35,611 nt of DNA from SG8-41 sp964521405 (GTDB taxonomy: Bacteria; Pseudomonadota; Gammaproteobacteria; Burkholderiales; SG8-41), in NCBI GenBank assembly GCA_964521405.1, contig CAZFRR010000235.1:1-35611 (forward strand), in the 5' to 3' direction. The notes under the pieces were generated by a model. The model was not told the DNA's origin and did no database searches. It worked only from the letters and a program-made list of their open reading frames with translations. Position 1 is the stretch's first letter. Each line of letters opens with the position of its first letter. Below are positions 7,704 through 14,561 of this stretch, piece after piece. Position numbers and translations under genes: made by a program.

Positions 7704-9395
7704 ATGAAAATTGCGATTGCGCAGTTGAACGCCACCGTCGGCGATATGAGCGGCAATGTCGCCCGCATCGCCGAGTTTGCCGGGCGCGCGCGTGAGCTTG
7801 GTGCGGATCTGATGGTGACGCCGGAGCTTGCTCTCTGCGGTTATCCGCCCGAGGACCTGCTGCTGCGCGAGGACTTTCTCGCGGCCTGCGATCAGGCTCT
7901 GGCCGATCTCGCCACCCGGTCGGCGGGCGTCACGCTGGTGGTCGGCCATCCGCGCGCGGCCGAGGGCAAGCGCTACAACTCAGCTTCCGTGATCCGGGAC
8001 GGGAAGGTGGCGAGCGTCTACGACAAGCAGCGATTGCCGAATTACACCGTGTTCGACGAGGAGCGCTATTTCGAGCCGGGCGGCAAGCCCTGCGTGTTCG
8101 GCATCGACGGCATCAGTTTCGGCGTCAACATCTGCGAGGATACCTGGGGCGCGCAAGGGCCGGTCACGGCGCGGGCTCGAGGGGGGCGCGAGGACGATCG
8201 CGTCGGCATCAACATCTGCGCGGACTCGTGGAACGCCACGGCGCCGCGCGCTGCGCGCGAGGCCGGCGCCAACGTCCTGCTGGTGCTGAACGCCTCTCCC
8301 TATCACTTGGAGAAACAGCGCGTGCGCTACGACGTGATGCGCGAGCGCGTGGCGGAAAACGGCATGGCGCTGGTTTATGCCAACCTGGTCGGCGGCCAGG
8401 ACGAGCTGGTGTTCGACGGCGGCTCGTTCGTGCTAAACCGCGAGGGCGCGCTGACGCATCAAATGCCGCTGTTCAAGGAGGCGCTGGGGCTGGTCACCCT
8501 GACCGACGGCGATCCGCAGCCCGGCGAGATCGCCAAGGCGCTCACGCAGGATGCGGAAGTGTACGAGGCGCTTATCACCGGCGTGCGCGATTACATCAAT
8601 AAGAATGGGTTTCCCGGCGTCCTGATCGGACTTTCGGGCGGCATCGATTCGGCGCTGACGCTGGCGATTGCGGTGGACGCCCTCGGGGCGAAGCGGGTGC
8701 GGGCGGTGATGATGCCCTCGCAATACACGGCGGGCATGAGTGTTGAGGATGCGCTGGCCGAAGCGAAGGCGCTTGACGTGCGCTACACCGAAATCGCGAT
8801 CAAGCCGATCTTCGATGCGTTTCTCAAGTCGCTCTCCGGGGAGTTCAAGGGGCTCGCGGCCGACACCACGGAAGAAAACCTGCAGTCGCGCATCCGCGGC
8901 ACGCTGCTGATGGCGCTTTCCAACAAGACGGGCGCGCTGGTTCTCACCACCGGCAACAAGAGTGAGATGGGCACCGGCTATGCCACGCTCTATGGCGATA
9001 TGGCGGGCGGATTCGCCGTATTGAAGGACATCAACAAGCAGCTGGTCTACCGCCTGGCGGAGTATCGCAACGGTATTTCTCCCGTGATACCGCGGCGCGT
9101 GATCGAGCGGGCGCCCTCGGCCGAATTGCGCCCCGACCAGACCGACCAGGACAGCCTGCCGCCGTACCCGGTCCTGGATGCCATCATGGAGGCTTATGTG
9201 GAAGGCGACTTGAGCCCCCGGGAAATCGTCAAGCTCGGTTACGCCGTGGCCGACGTGGAGCGGGTGGTGCGGCTGGTGCGCGCCAGCGAATACAAGCGGC
9301 GCCAGGCCCCGGTCGGCATTCGCATTACCCCGCGCGGGTTCGGCAAGGACTGGCGGTTCCCGATCACCAATAAATTCCGGCACCAGTTTGATTGA
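7704..9395 (+). CDS. nadE: Glutamine-dependent NAD+ synthetase with duplicated active-site segment
   Basis: The protein has 563 residues. The N-terminal nitrilase-type glutaminase domain (about 1-280) shows the triad E41, K108 (DKQRLPNY) and C144 (VNICEDTW). The C-terminal synthetase domain has the PP-loop SGGIDS (311-316) and the NAD-synthetase signatures TGNKSEMGTGYATLYGD and GGFAVLKDINK. The enzyme hydrolyses glutamine and channels ammonia to convert deamido-NAD (NaAD) to NAD+ with ATP. The odd feature is a second copy of the catalytic-cysteine strand 28 residues further on (GINICADSW, C172), so two near-identical cysteine motifs lie in tandem. Removing 28 residues gives about 535, close to the usual length of around 540. 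glnB follows on the same strand. The reading frame is intact and all other motifs are normal. Confidence 0.95.
   Translation: MKIAIAQLNATVGDMSGNVARIAEFAGRARELGADLMVTPELALCGYPPEDLLLREDFLAACDQALADLATRSAGVTLVVGHPRAAEGKRYNSASVIRDGKVASVYDKQRLPNYTVFDEERYFEPGGKPCVFGIDGISFGVNICEDTWGAQGPVTARARGGREDDRVGINICADSWNATAPRAAREAGANVLLVLNASPYHLEKQRVRYDVMRERVAENGMALVYANLVGGQDELVFDGGSFVLNREGALTHQMPLFKEALGLVTLTDGDPQPGEIAKALTQDAEVYEALITGVRDYINKNGFPGVLIGLSGGIDSALTLAIAVDALGAKRVRAVMMPSQYTAGMSVEDALAEAKALDVRYTEIAIKPIFDAFLKSLSGEFKGLAADTTEENLQSRIRGTLLMALSNKTGALVLTTGNKSEMGTGYATLYGDMAGGFAVLKDINKQLVYRLAEYRNGISPVIPRRVIERAPSAELRPDQTDQDSLPPYPVLDAIMEAYVEGDLSPREIVKLGYAVADVERVVRLVRASEYKRRQAPVGIRITPRGFGKDWRFPITNKFRHQFD
8121..8236 (+). 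repeat. Diverged in-frame direct repeat (84-bp offset) inside nadE
   Basis: GGCGTCAACATCTGCG at 8121-8136 recurs as GGCATCAACATCTGCG at 8205-8220, and similarity continues through the following TGG codon (about 25 of 32 bases agree by eye). The offset is exactly 84 bases, or 28 codons, which keeps the frame. The two copies encode GVNICEDTW and GINICADSW, both shaped like the nucleophile strand of the glutaminase domain. Confidence 0.7.
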
Positions 9396-9427
9396 CGGGC
9401 TGTGATATCCTTGGATGCGGTAACGAG

Positions 9428-9448
9428 ATGAGGGGTGGCTTCCCTCAT
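9428..9448 (+). other. Short perfect hairpin upstream of glnB
   Basis: ATGAGGG (9428-9434) and CCCTCAT (9442-9448) pair perfectly around a 7-base loop in the 133-bp gap between nadE and glnB. No U-tract follows, so it is not a standard terminator. It may be a leader structure or operator for glnB. Confidence 0.3.
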
Positions 9449-9528
9449 GTTCCCCTATAGCGGGAGCCGTTTCGTTCGTTTCGAGACGGCCTCTCAAGGA
9501 CGGCAGCGGATAGCGGAGGGAGGGAGTC

Positions 9529-9867
9529 ATGAAAAAAATAGAGGCGATTTTCAAGCCGTTCAAGCTGGATGAGGTACGCGAGGCGTTGTCCGAGATCGGC
9601 GTCAGCGGGCTGACCGTCACCGAGGTGAAGGGCTTCGGCCGGCAGAAAGGCCACACCGAGTTGTACCGGGGCGCGGAATACGTCGTGGATTTCCTGCCGA
9701 AAGTAAAGGTCGAGGTGGTGGTTCCCGACAAGCTTCAGGACAGCGCGATCGACGCCATCGTCAAGGCGGCGCGCACCGGCAAGATCGGCGACGGCAAGAT
9801 TTTTATCACCACCGTCGAGCAGGTCATCCGCATCCGCACTGGCGAAACCGACGAGGCGGCGATTTAA
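9529..9867 (+). CDS. glnB: Nitrogen regulatory protein P-II
   Basis: This 112-residue protein has the usual P-II length. The T-loop is fully conserved (KGFGRQKGHTELYRGAEY), with the uridylylation residue Y51. The B-loop TGKIGDGKIF and the C-terminal VIRIRTGETDEAAI are also present. P-II trimers sense 2-oxoglutarate, ATP/ADP and, through uridylylation of Y51, glutamine; they control GlnE, NtrB and AmtB. The N-terminal KKIEAIFKPFKLDEV and the AAI ending resemble GlnB more than GlnK, and no amtB is adjacent, which supports glnB. A very strong ribosome binding site (GGAGGGAGGGAG, 9515-9526) precedes the ATG. The upstream neighbour is glutamine-consuming nadE. Confidence 0.95.
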   Translation: MKKIEAIFKPFKLDEVREALSEIGVSGLTVTEVKGFGRQKGHTELYRGAEYVVDFLPKVKVEVVVPDKLQDSAIDAIVKAARTGKIGDGKIFITTVEQVIRIRTGETDEAAI

Positions 9868-9870
9868 TTC

Positions 9871-9898
9871 GAATGATGAATGATGAATGATGAATGAT
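9871..9898. repeat. Heptanucleotide tandem repeat (GAATGAT)x4
   Basis: Four perfect copies of GAATGAT follow the glnB stop codon directly. A seven-base unit outside a reading frame is a simple-sequence repeat that could vary in copy number by slippage. It lies in the convergent gap between glnB and smr, so little effect on expression is expected. Confidence 0.85.
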
Positions 9899-9931
9899 GA
9901 ACGGCAACAAATACTGTTGACTTGAACCCGT

Positions 9932-10504
9932 TCATCGTTCCGCGTTCCTCGTTCCGCCTTTCAGAAGCACCACCACCGCGCCGCTGCCGCCGTCCGCGCG
10001 CCGCGCCTGGCAGAACGCCAGGATTTCATCGCGCTGCATCAGCCAGTGCGCTACCTTGCGCTTCAGGACCGGCTCGCGGTTTTTCGAGCCCAGCCCCTTG
10101 CCGTGAATGATGCGCACGCAGCGCAGCCCGCGGCGGGCGCATTGATGAAGAAAATCCACCGTTAATTCGCGCGCTTCGTCGACCCTCAGGCCGTGCAGGT
10201 CGAGCTCTCCCTGGATATGCCAGTGGCCGCGGCGCAGTTTCCTGAGTGTCTGCGCGCCAATGCCGTTTCGCGTGTAGGCAAGCTCCTCGCCGGTTTCCAT
10301 GCCGGCGTCCCAGGGAATAGGGTCGCTGAGACTGTCTTTCAGCGCTTCCCGGTCGTCGCGCAATCGCTGTGAAGGAACCGGGCGTGGCCGGGGACGCTCG
10401 AGCTCGGCCTTCTGCGGGCGCGGCAGGGGCGTTACGTCCGACACCGAGGCGCGGAACAAGTTGGCGTCGTCGGGATGGAGGGTCGGCTTGCGGAATTTTT
10501 TCAT
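9932..10504 (-). CDS. Smr-domain protein (MutS2/SmrB-like putative nuclease)
   Basis: This 190-residue protein has a charged N-terminal half (1-95) followed by an Smr domain with the two defining motifs LDLHG (101-105) and HGKG (134-137) and a terminal VVVLLK strand. Stand-alone Smr proteins are DNA- or RNA-acting endonuclease-like factors; in E. coli, SmrB acts on mRNA at collided ribosomes. Which of these roles applies here is not shown by the sequence. The gene starts 43 bases after the trxB stop on the same strand, so the two are probably co-transcribed. Confidence 0.88.
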   Translation of the reverse strand: MKKFRKPTLHPDDANLFRASVSDVTPLPRPQKAELERPRPRPVPSQRLRDDREALKDSLSDPIPWDAGMETGEELAYTRNGIGAQTLRKLRRGHWHIQGELDLHGLRVDEARELTVDFLHQCARRGLRCVRIIHGKGLGSKNREPVLKRKVAHWLMQRDEILAFCQARRADGGSGAVVVLLKGGTRNAER

Positions 10505-10547
10505 CGCAACTCGCCACAGGAAGGGGTGGGCCCGGCGACGGCCGCGA

Positions 10548-11510
10548 TTAGGTTAGACCGCGGCTCTCCAGGTATTTTTGCGCATCGAGCGCCGCCATGC
10601 AGCCGCTGCCCGCGCTCGTCACCGCCTGGCGATAGACGTGATCCTGCACGTCGCCCGCTGCAAACACGCCCGGGACGCTGGTGGCGGTGGCGCCGCCCTC
10701 AATGCCGCTCTGGGTGATGATGTAGCCGTTCTTCATGGCGAGCTGCCCGTTGAAGATCTCGGTGTTGGGGCGGTGGCCGATGGCGATGAAGACCCCCTTC
10801 AAGGGTTTTTCGCTGACCGCGTTGGTCTTGACGTGTTTCACGCGCATGCCGGTGACGCCGGTATTGTCTCCCACGACTTCATCCAGCGCGTGGTCCCACA
10901 GGATGGCCGCCTTGCCCGCCGCGACTTTTTCCTTGAGCTTGTCGACCAGTATGGCTTCCGCGCGGAATTTGTCCCGGCGATGCACCACCGTCACATGACT
11001 TGCAATGTTGGTGAGGTACAACGCCTCTTCGACAGCGGTGTTGCCGCCGCCCACCACGGCGACTTCCTGGCCCTTGTAGAAAAAACCATCGCAGGTGGCG
11101 CAGCCGGAGACGCCGCGTCCCATGAAAGCTTGCTCCGATGGCAGGCCGAGATACATCGCGGATGCGCCGGTCGCGATGACCAGGGCATCGGTAGTGTAGG
11201 TCCCCTGGTCGCCGGTCAACGTGAAGGGATGGCCGCCCAGTTGCACCGTGTTGATGTGGTCGAAAATGATCTCGGTGCCGAAACGCTCGGCGTGCTTCAG
11301 AAACCGTTCCATCAATTCCGGTCCCTGCACGCCCATGGCGTCGGCAGGCCAGTTGTCCACGTCGGTGGTGGTCATCAATTGACCGCCCTGGGCGATGCCG
11401 GTGATCAATACCGGCTTGAGGTTGGCTCGAGCGGCATAAACGGCTGCCGTGTAGCCGGCGGGTCCGGATCCGAGTATCAGCAGCCGGGAATGCTTGGGGG
11501 GGTTGGCCAT
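10548..11510 (-). CDS. trxB: Thioredoxin-disulfide reductase
   Basis: This 320-residue protein is full length for the low-Mr enzyme. It has the FAD site LGSGPAGYTAAVYAARA (from residue 13), the redox-active disulfide C137-A-T-C140-D-G, the NADPH site VVGGGNTAVEEALYL, and the C-terminal FAD motif GVFAAGDVQDHVYRQ. It reduces thioredoxin in the cytosol at the cost of NADPH. It is the first gene of a likely trxB-smr pair. On the other side it is divergent from the TpsB gene, with a 170-bp gap containing hairpins. Confidence 0.97.
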   Translation of the reverse strand: MANPPKHSRLLILGSGPAGYTAAVYAARANLKPVLITGIAQGGQLMTTTDVDNWPADAMGVQGPELMERFLKHAERFGTEIIFDHINTVQLGGHPFTLTGDQGTYTTDALVIATGASAMYLGLPSEQAFMGRGVSGCATCDGFFYKGQEVAVVGGGNTAVEEALYLTNIASHVTVVHRRDKFRAEAILVDKLKEKVAAGKAAILWDHALDEVVGDNTGVTGMRVKHVKTNAVSEKPLKGVFIAIGHRPNTEIFNGQLAMKNGYIITQSGIEGGATATSVPGVFAAGDVQDHVYRQAVTSAGSGCMAALDAQKYLESRGLT

Positions 11511-11543
11511 ACAGCGTTTAGATGGGGGTCATTGGCGAAAAAG

Positions 11544-11576
11544 CGACACTTTAGCAGCTTGGGCTGAAGAGTGTCG
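11544..11576. other. Imperfect hairpin in the trxB / TpsB divergent region
   Basis: CGACACT (11544-11550) pairs with AGTGTCG (11570-11576), and an inner CAGC (11555-11558) pairs with GCTG (11563-11566) around TTGG. It lies 34 bases upstream of the trxB start in the divergent spacer. The symmetry could form an operator or a transcript structure. No family can be assigned. Confidence 0.35.
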
Positions 11577-11643
11577 AGTTAGAGTAATGCCTGAACTATA
11601 ACGGTTTAAGTCATTGCTATAAAATACAAAATTAGGTCAGTTC

Positions 11644-11662
11644 ACAGCAGGTTTTCTGCTGT
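11644..11662 (+). other. 5'-leader hairpin before TpsB gene
   Basis: ACAGCAG (11644-11650) and CTGCTGT (11656-11662) form a perfect 7-bp stem with loop GTTTT, 18 bases before the start codon and just before the likely ribosome binding site GGGAAAG. An AT-rich stretch, CTATAAAATACAAAAT, lies just upstream and is the best candidate for the -10 region of this gene. Confidence 0.35.
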
Positions 11663-11680
11663 TTACGGGGCTGGGAAAGC

Positions 11681-13402
11681 ATGGGAATTGCACTGAAAAC
11701 CGCATGGATAGCGCTCGCCGTGTTGACGGCAGCAGCGGCAGCTTTTGCCCAATCCGTGCCTGGTACCGGTGCGGTGACCGCTCCACTCAAGCCGGCAGAT
11801 GTCGTTGCCCAGGTCAACCCCCCGAAAGCTGCGCCCCTGGTGCCGACGGAGAGCGCGCCAGTCACGCCCGTTATCCCAGCGAAATTCGAGGTTCGCCGCT
11901 ACCTCCTGGAGGGCAATTCGCTGCTGGCGCGAGAAACCGTCGACCAGGTGCTGGCCCCATTTGTGGGCCCGAACAAGGATTTTGGCGACGTGCAGCGCGC
12001 GTTGGAGGCCTTGCAGGCTGCCTATCAAGCGGCAGGGTTTGGGGGCGTGGAAATCAGGCTGCCCGAGCAGGAACTCGAGCGTGGAGAGGTCAGGTTTCAT
12101 GTAATCGAGGTCAAGATCGGCAAGATAACCACCGAAGGCAACCAGCATTTCAGCACCGCGAATATCTTGAGAAGCGTGCCGTCTCTGCGTGAAGGGGTGA
12201 CGCCCAATTCCCGTGAGATCGCCGAGAGCATCAGGCTGGCCAATGAAAATCCCTCGAAGCAGTCCGCAGTGCTGCTACGGGGGTCGGAGCGGGAGGACCA
12301 GGTTGATGCGACGATCCGGGTCGCGGATATCGACCCCGAGCGCTGGAGCCTGAGTCTCGACAACACCGGCAATGATGAAACCGGCCAGGCGCGGGTCGGC
12401 ATCGCCTATCAGCATTCGAATCTCTTCGATCGCGACCATATACTGACGGCGCAATTCATCACCTCGCCGACCCACATCAAGGATGTCTATGTCTTTGGTC
12501 TCGGCTACAAGATACCGCTCTATTCGCTGGGCGACTCGATCGAATTCGTCGGCGGCTACTCGAAGGTGGATTCAGGGACGGTCCAGAATCTGTTCCTGGT
12601 GAGCGGCCAGGGCACGATATTTGGCGCGCGCTACAACCAGGCGCTGCCCAAGTGGCGCGCGCTCGAACACAAGTTGATCTATGGCCTCGATTACCGCGCC
12701 TATCAAAACCTGGTGACGCCGGAGGGCTCGCAAGACAATCTCGTTCCGGACATCACCGTGCATCCGGTCAGCCTGACCTACAGCGCAAACCTCCGGGTTG
12801 CGAGGCAGGACTTGAGTTTCTACCTCTACCTGGCGCAGAACATTCCCGGCGGGAACGACGGGCAGGACGCGGATTTCAAGCAACAGGGTGCCCGCTTCGA
12901 GGTGGGGACAGCAAGATACCGGTTGTTCCGGGGTGGTTTCAATTACACCCGGGTATTAAGCGACGACGACTGGCAGCTCCGGGCCAACTTCAGCTCGCAG
13001 TACACGGGCGATGCGCTCATTGCCCCGGAACAGTTCGGGATCGGCGGCGCCGATAGTGTCAGAGGTTTTAGCGAACGCTACGTGGCGAATGACAAAGGTA
13101 ATCGAGCCACGCTGGAAATCTACACTCCGGATGTGGCCAGAAGGTTCCGCCTGAACGACGGCCGCCTGCGGTTTCTGATGTTCTATGACACGGGCGTAGT
13201 GCACCGGAACTACGCTTTGCCTGGCGAGCAGGAGGCCGCAAGTCTGGACAGCGGAGGAATCGGCGTGCGAATCAGTTACAAGAATTACTTCAACGCGCGC
13301 ATGGACCTGGCCCACGTCATCCACGATGGTAGCGGCTACAACGAACCGGATAGCCGGCGCAATATCAATAAGTTACATTTTTCCATGGCGTGGGTTTGGT
13401 GA
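11681..13402 (+). CDS. TpsB-type outer-membrane translocator (ShlB/FhaC/HecB family)
   Basis: The protein has 573 residues. A signal peptide (TAWIALAVLTAAAAAFAQ) is followed by a proline-rich linker (about 25-65), a POTRA_2-type domain (about 68-140, FEVRRYLLEGNSLL), a second POTRA-like unit (IGKITTEGNQHFSTANILR), and a 16-strand-type barrel from about 220. The barrel holds the L6 signature VRGF (in GGADSVRGFSERY) and ends in an aromatic residue, W573, as outer-membrane beta-signals do. TpsB proteins secrete a large TpsA exoprotein (haemolysin or adhesin) by two-partner secretion. No TpsA gene is adjacent; the next genes encode a CRP-type regulator and a FecR-domain protein. The substrate gene must lie elsewhere, or this member has another role. 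Confidence 0.92.
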   Translation: MGIALKTAWIALAVLTAAAAAFAQSVPGTGAVTAPLKPADVVAQVNPPKAAPLVPTESAPVTPVIPAKFEVRRYLLEGNSLLARETVDQVLAPFVGPNKDFGDVQRALEALQAAYQAAGFGGVEIRLPEQELERGEVRFHVIEVKIGKITTEGNQHFSTANILRSVPSLREGVTPNSREIAESIRLANENPSKQSAVLLRGSEREDQVDATIRVADIDPERWSLSLDNTGNDETGQARVGIAYQHSNLFDRDHILTAQFITSPTHIKDVYVFGLGYKIPLYSLGDSIEFVGGYSKVDSGTVQNLFLVSGQGTIFGARYNQALPKWRALEHKLIYGLDYRAYQNLVTPEGSQDNLVPDITVHPVSLTYSANLRVARQDLSFYLYLAQNIPGGNDGQDADFKQQGARFEVGTARYRLFRGGFNYTRVLSDDDWQLRANFSSQYTGDALIAPEQFGIGGADSVRGFSERYVANDKGNRATLEIYTPDVARRFRLNDGRLRFLMFYDTGVVHRNYALPGEQEAASLDSGGIGVRISYKNYFNARMDLAHVIHDGSGYNEPDSRRNINKLHFSMAWVW

Positions 13403-13529
13403 GTCATCCAGGCAGCTCCTGACCTGGATTTTCAGCCCCGCCGCGACGGTTCCATACAGGGTTGCGGGTCATCGCGGGCGCGCCGCTAATCGAGGAGTTG
13501 ATGCCTGCCGTTGATCGGGATGAGGTGAC

Positions 13530-13548
13530 GCCAGAGGCTTGATCTGGC
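13530..13548. other. Short inverted repeat upstream of the CRP-like gene
   Basis: GCCAGA (13530-13535) and TCTGGC (13543-13548) flank a 7-base loop in the 216-bp gap between the TpsB and CRP-family genes. It may be an autoregulatory site or a transcript hairpin. It does not match the TGTGA-N6-TCACA consensus of CRP. The rest of this gap shows nothing else I can name. Confidence 0.25.
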
Positions 13549-13618
13549 AGACTATAGGCTGGTTTACCTGGCGCCAGACGGCGTCGCGAAGTAAAACAAG
13601 AACCCGGGGTGGATAGAC

Positions 13619-14329
13619 ATGCCGGCACAGTTTTCGGTGAATCCGCAGGTTCTCAAGAGCGTTCCGCTGTTTTCGCAGTTTTCCGATGCGCAGCTTGCGC
13701 AGTTGCTGAGTTGCGTGCAGCACCGCAGTTACTCACGAAATTCCTTCATCCTCAGGGCGGGCGAGGAGACCGACGCGCTCTATATCATCCTGTCCGGACG
13801 CGTCAAAGTGCTGATTCCCGACGAGGAAGGGCACGAAGTGATTCTTTCCATCATGGGGCCCCAGGAGTATTTCGGGGAAATGGGCCTGCTCGACGACCAG
13901 GTGCGCTCGGCGAGCGTTGAATCCCTGGAATCCTGCGAGATGCTGCGGCTGACCAAGGCCGGCTTCACCAATATCCTCAAGGACAATTTTGACCTGGCCA
14001 TGCTGATCGTGCGCAACCTGGTCAGGCGCCTGCGCGAAGCCGATCGCAAGATCGAAAGCCTCGCCCTGATCGACGTCTACGGGCGCGTGGCGCGGTTGCT
14101 GATCGACATGGCGAAATTCGTCGACGACAAGTGGGTGGTCGAGCGCGCGCCAGCCAAGCAGGAAATTGCGCGGATGATCGGCGCCTCGCGGGAGATGGTC
14201 AGCCGTGTGGTCAAGGATCTGCATCACAAGGGCCTGATACGCGCCGAGAAGCGCCGCATTTATATACTCGACAAGCAGACCATGCAGAAGCGGTCTTCCG
14301 CCCGCCACGGCGACCGCCGCCGCCCCTGA
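13619..14329 (+). CDS. CRP/FNR-family transcriptional regulator (CRP-like)
   Basis: This 236-residue protein has an N-terminal cyclic-nucleotide-binding beta-barrel (about 15-130), with YIILSGRVKVLIPD and the phosphate-binding cassette FGEMGLLDDQVRSASVE. That cassette keeps the E and the R-S pair of cAMP-binding members. A dimerisation helix and a C-terminal winged helix follow. The recognition segment KQEIARMIGASREMVSRVVKDL is very close to that of E. coli CRP, which suggests a TGTGA-type half-site. The cysteine arrangement of FNR iron-sulfur sensors is absent. It sits between the TpsB and FecR-domain genes and could control one or both. Confidence 0.92.
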   Translation: MPAQFSVNPQVLKSVPLFSQFSDAQLAQLLSCVQHRSYSRNSFILRAGEETDALYIILSGRVKVLIPDEEGHEVILSIMGPQEYFGEMGLLDDQVRSASVESLESCEMLRLTKAGFTNILKDNFDLAMLIVRNLVRRLREADRKIESLALIDVYGRVARLLIDMAKFVDDKWVVERAPAKQEIARMIGASREMVSRVVKDLHHKGLIRAEKRRIYILDKQTMQKRSSARHGDRRRP

Positions 14330-14419
14330 TCGAGGCGACGGTATTGCGTCACCGGTGTCGCTGATTGCGTCGGGCCAATCCGGTAAAATCGCCTAATTCG
14401 TTGATTTTGAGTAATTAGT

Positions 14420-14443
14420 CACTGGCAATTTCGGCTGCCAGTG
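14420..14443. promoter_or_regulatory. Perfect inverted repeat upstream of the FecR-domain gene
   Basis: CACTGGCA (14420-14427) and TGCCAGTG (14436-14443) are perfect arms around an 8-base spacer, 119 bases before the FecR gene start. The right arm overlaps a second dyad, GTGA (14441-14444) with TCAC (14453-14456). Overlapping dyads downstream of a regulator gene point to an operator region. Confidence 0.4.
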
Positions 14444-14456
14444 AGCATTTGTTCAC
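14441..14456. promoter_or_regulatory. CRP-like dyad GTGA-N8-TCAC upstream of the FecR gene
   Basis: GTGA at 14441-14444 faces TCAC at 14453-14456 with an 8-base spacer; the CRP consensus has 6. A weak -10 candidate, TACAAC, is at 14480-14485. With a start near 14491 the dyad centre would fall near -42, where class II CRP sites lie. The position is suggestive, but the spacing is off by two. Confidence 0.3.
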
Positions 14457-14480
14457 CTTTGGGCATGCCAGCTTTGTGGT

Positions 14481-14510
14481 ACAACTCTCGCTCCTGAAAT
14501 AGCGAGTTGT
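14481..14510 (+). other. Imperfect leader hairpin before the FecR gene
   Basis: ACAACTCTCGCT (14481-14492) pairs with AGCGAGTTGT (14501-14510) with a two-base bulge, leaving an 8-base loop. If transcription starts upstream, this would fold in the 5' leader of the FecR-domain gene. No riboswitch family is recognised. Confidence 0.3.
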
Positions 14511-14561
14511 TTCCAGGCGGGCCGTGCCCGTCCGGGTGTGGGTGACCAGAAGGAGCGAATC

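Noticed and set aside
8433..9731. Minus-strand open frame (432 codons) across nadE and glnB
   Set aside because: It is antisense to two clearly recognised genes and has no family-like motifs.
14401..14414. TTGAT-N4-AGTAA resembling an FNR box
   Set aside because: Only three of five bases match in the second half-site, and the nearby CRP-family protein lacks the FNR cysteines.
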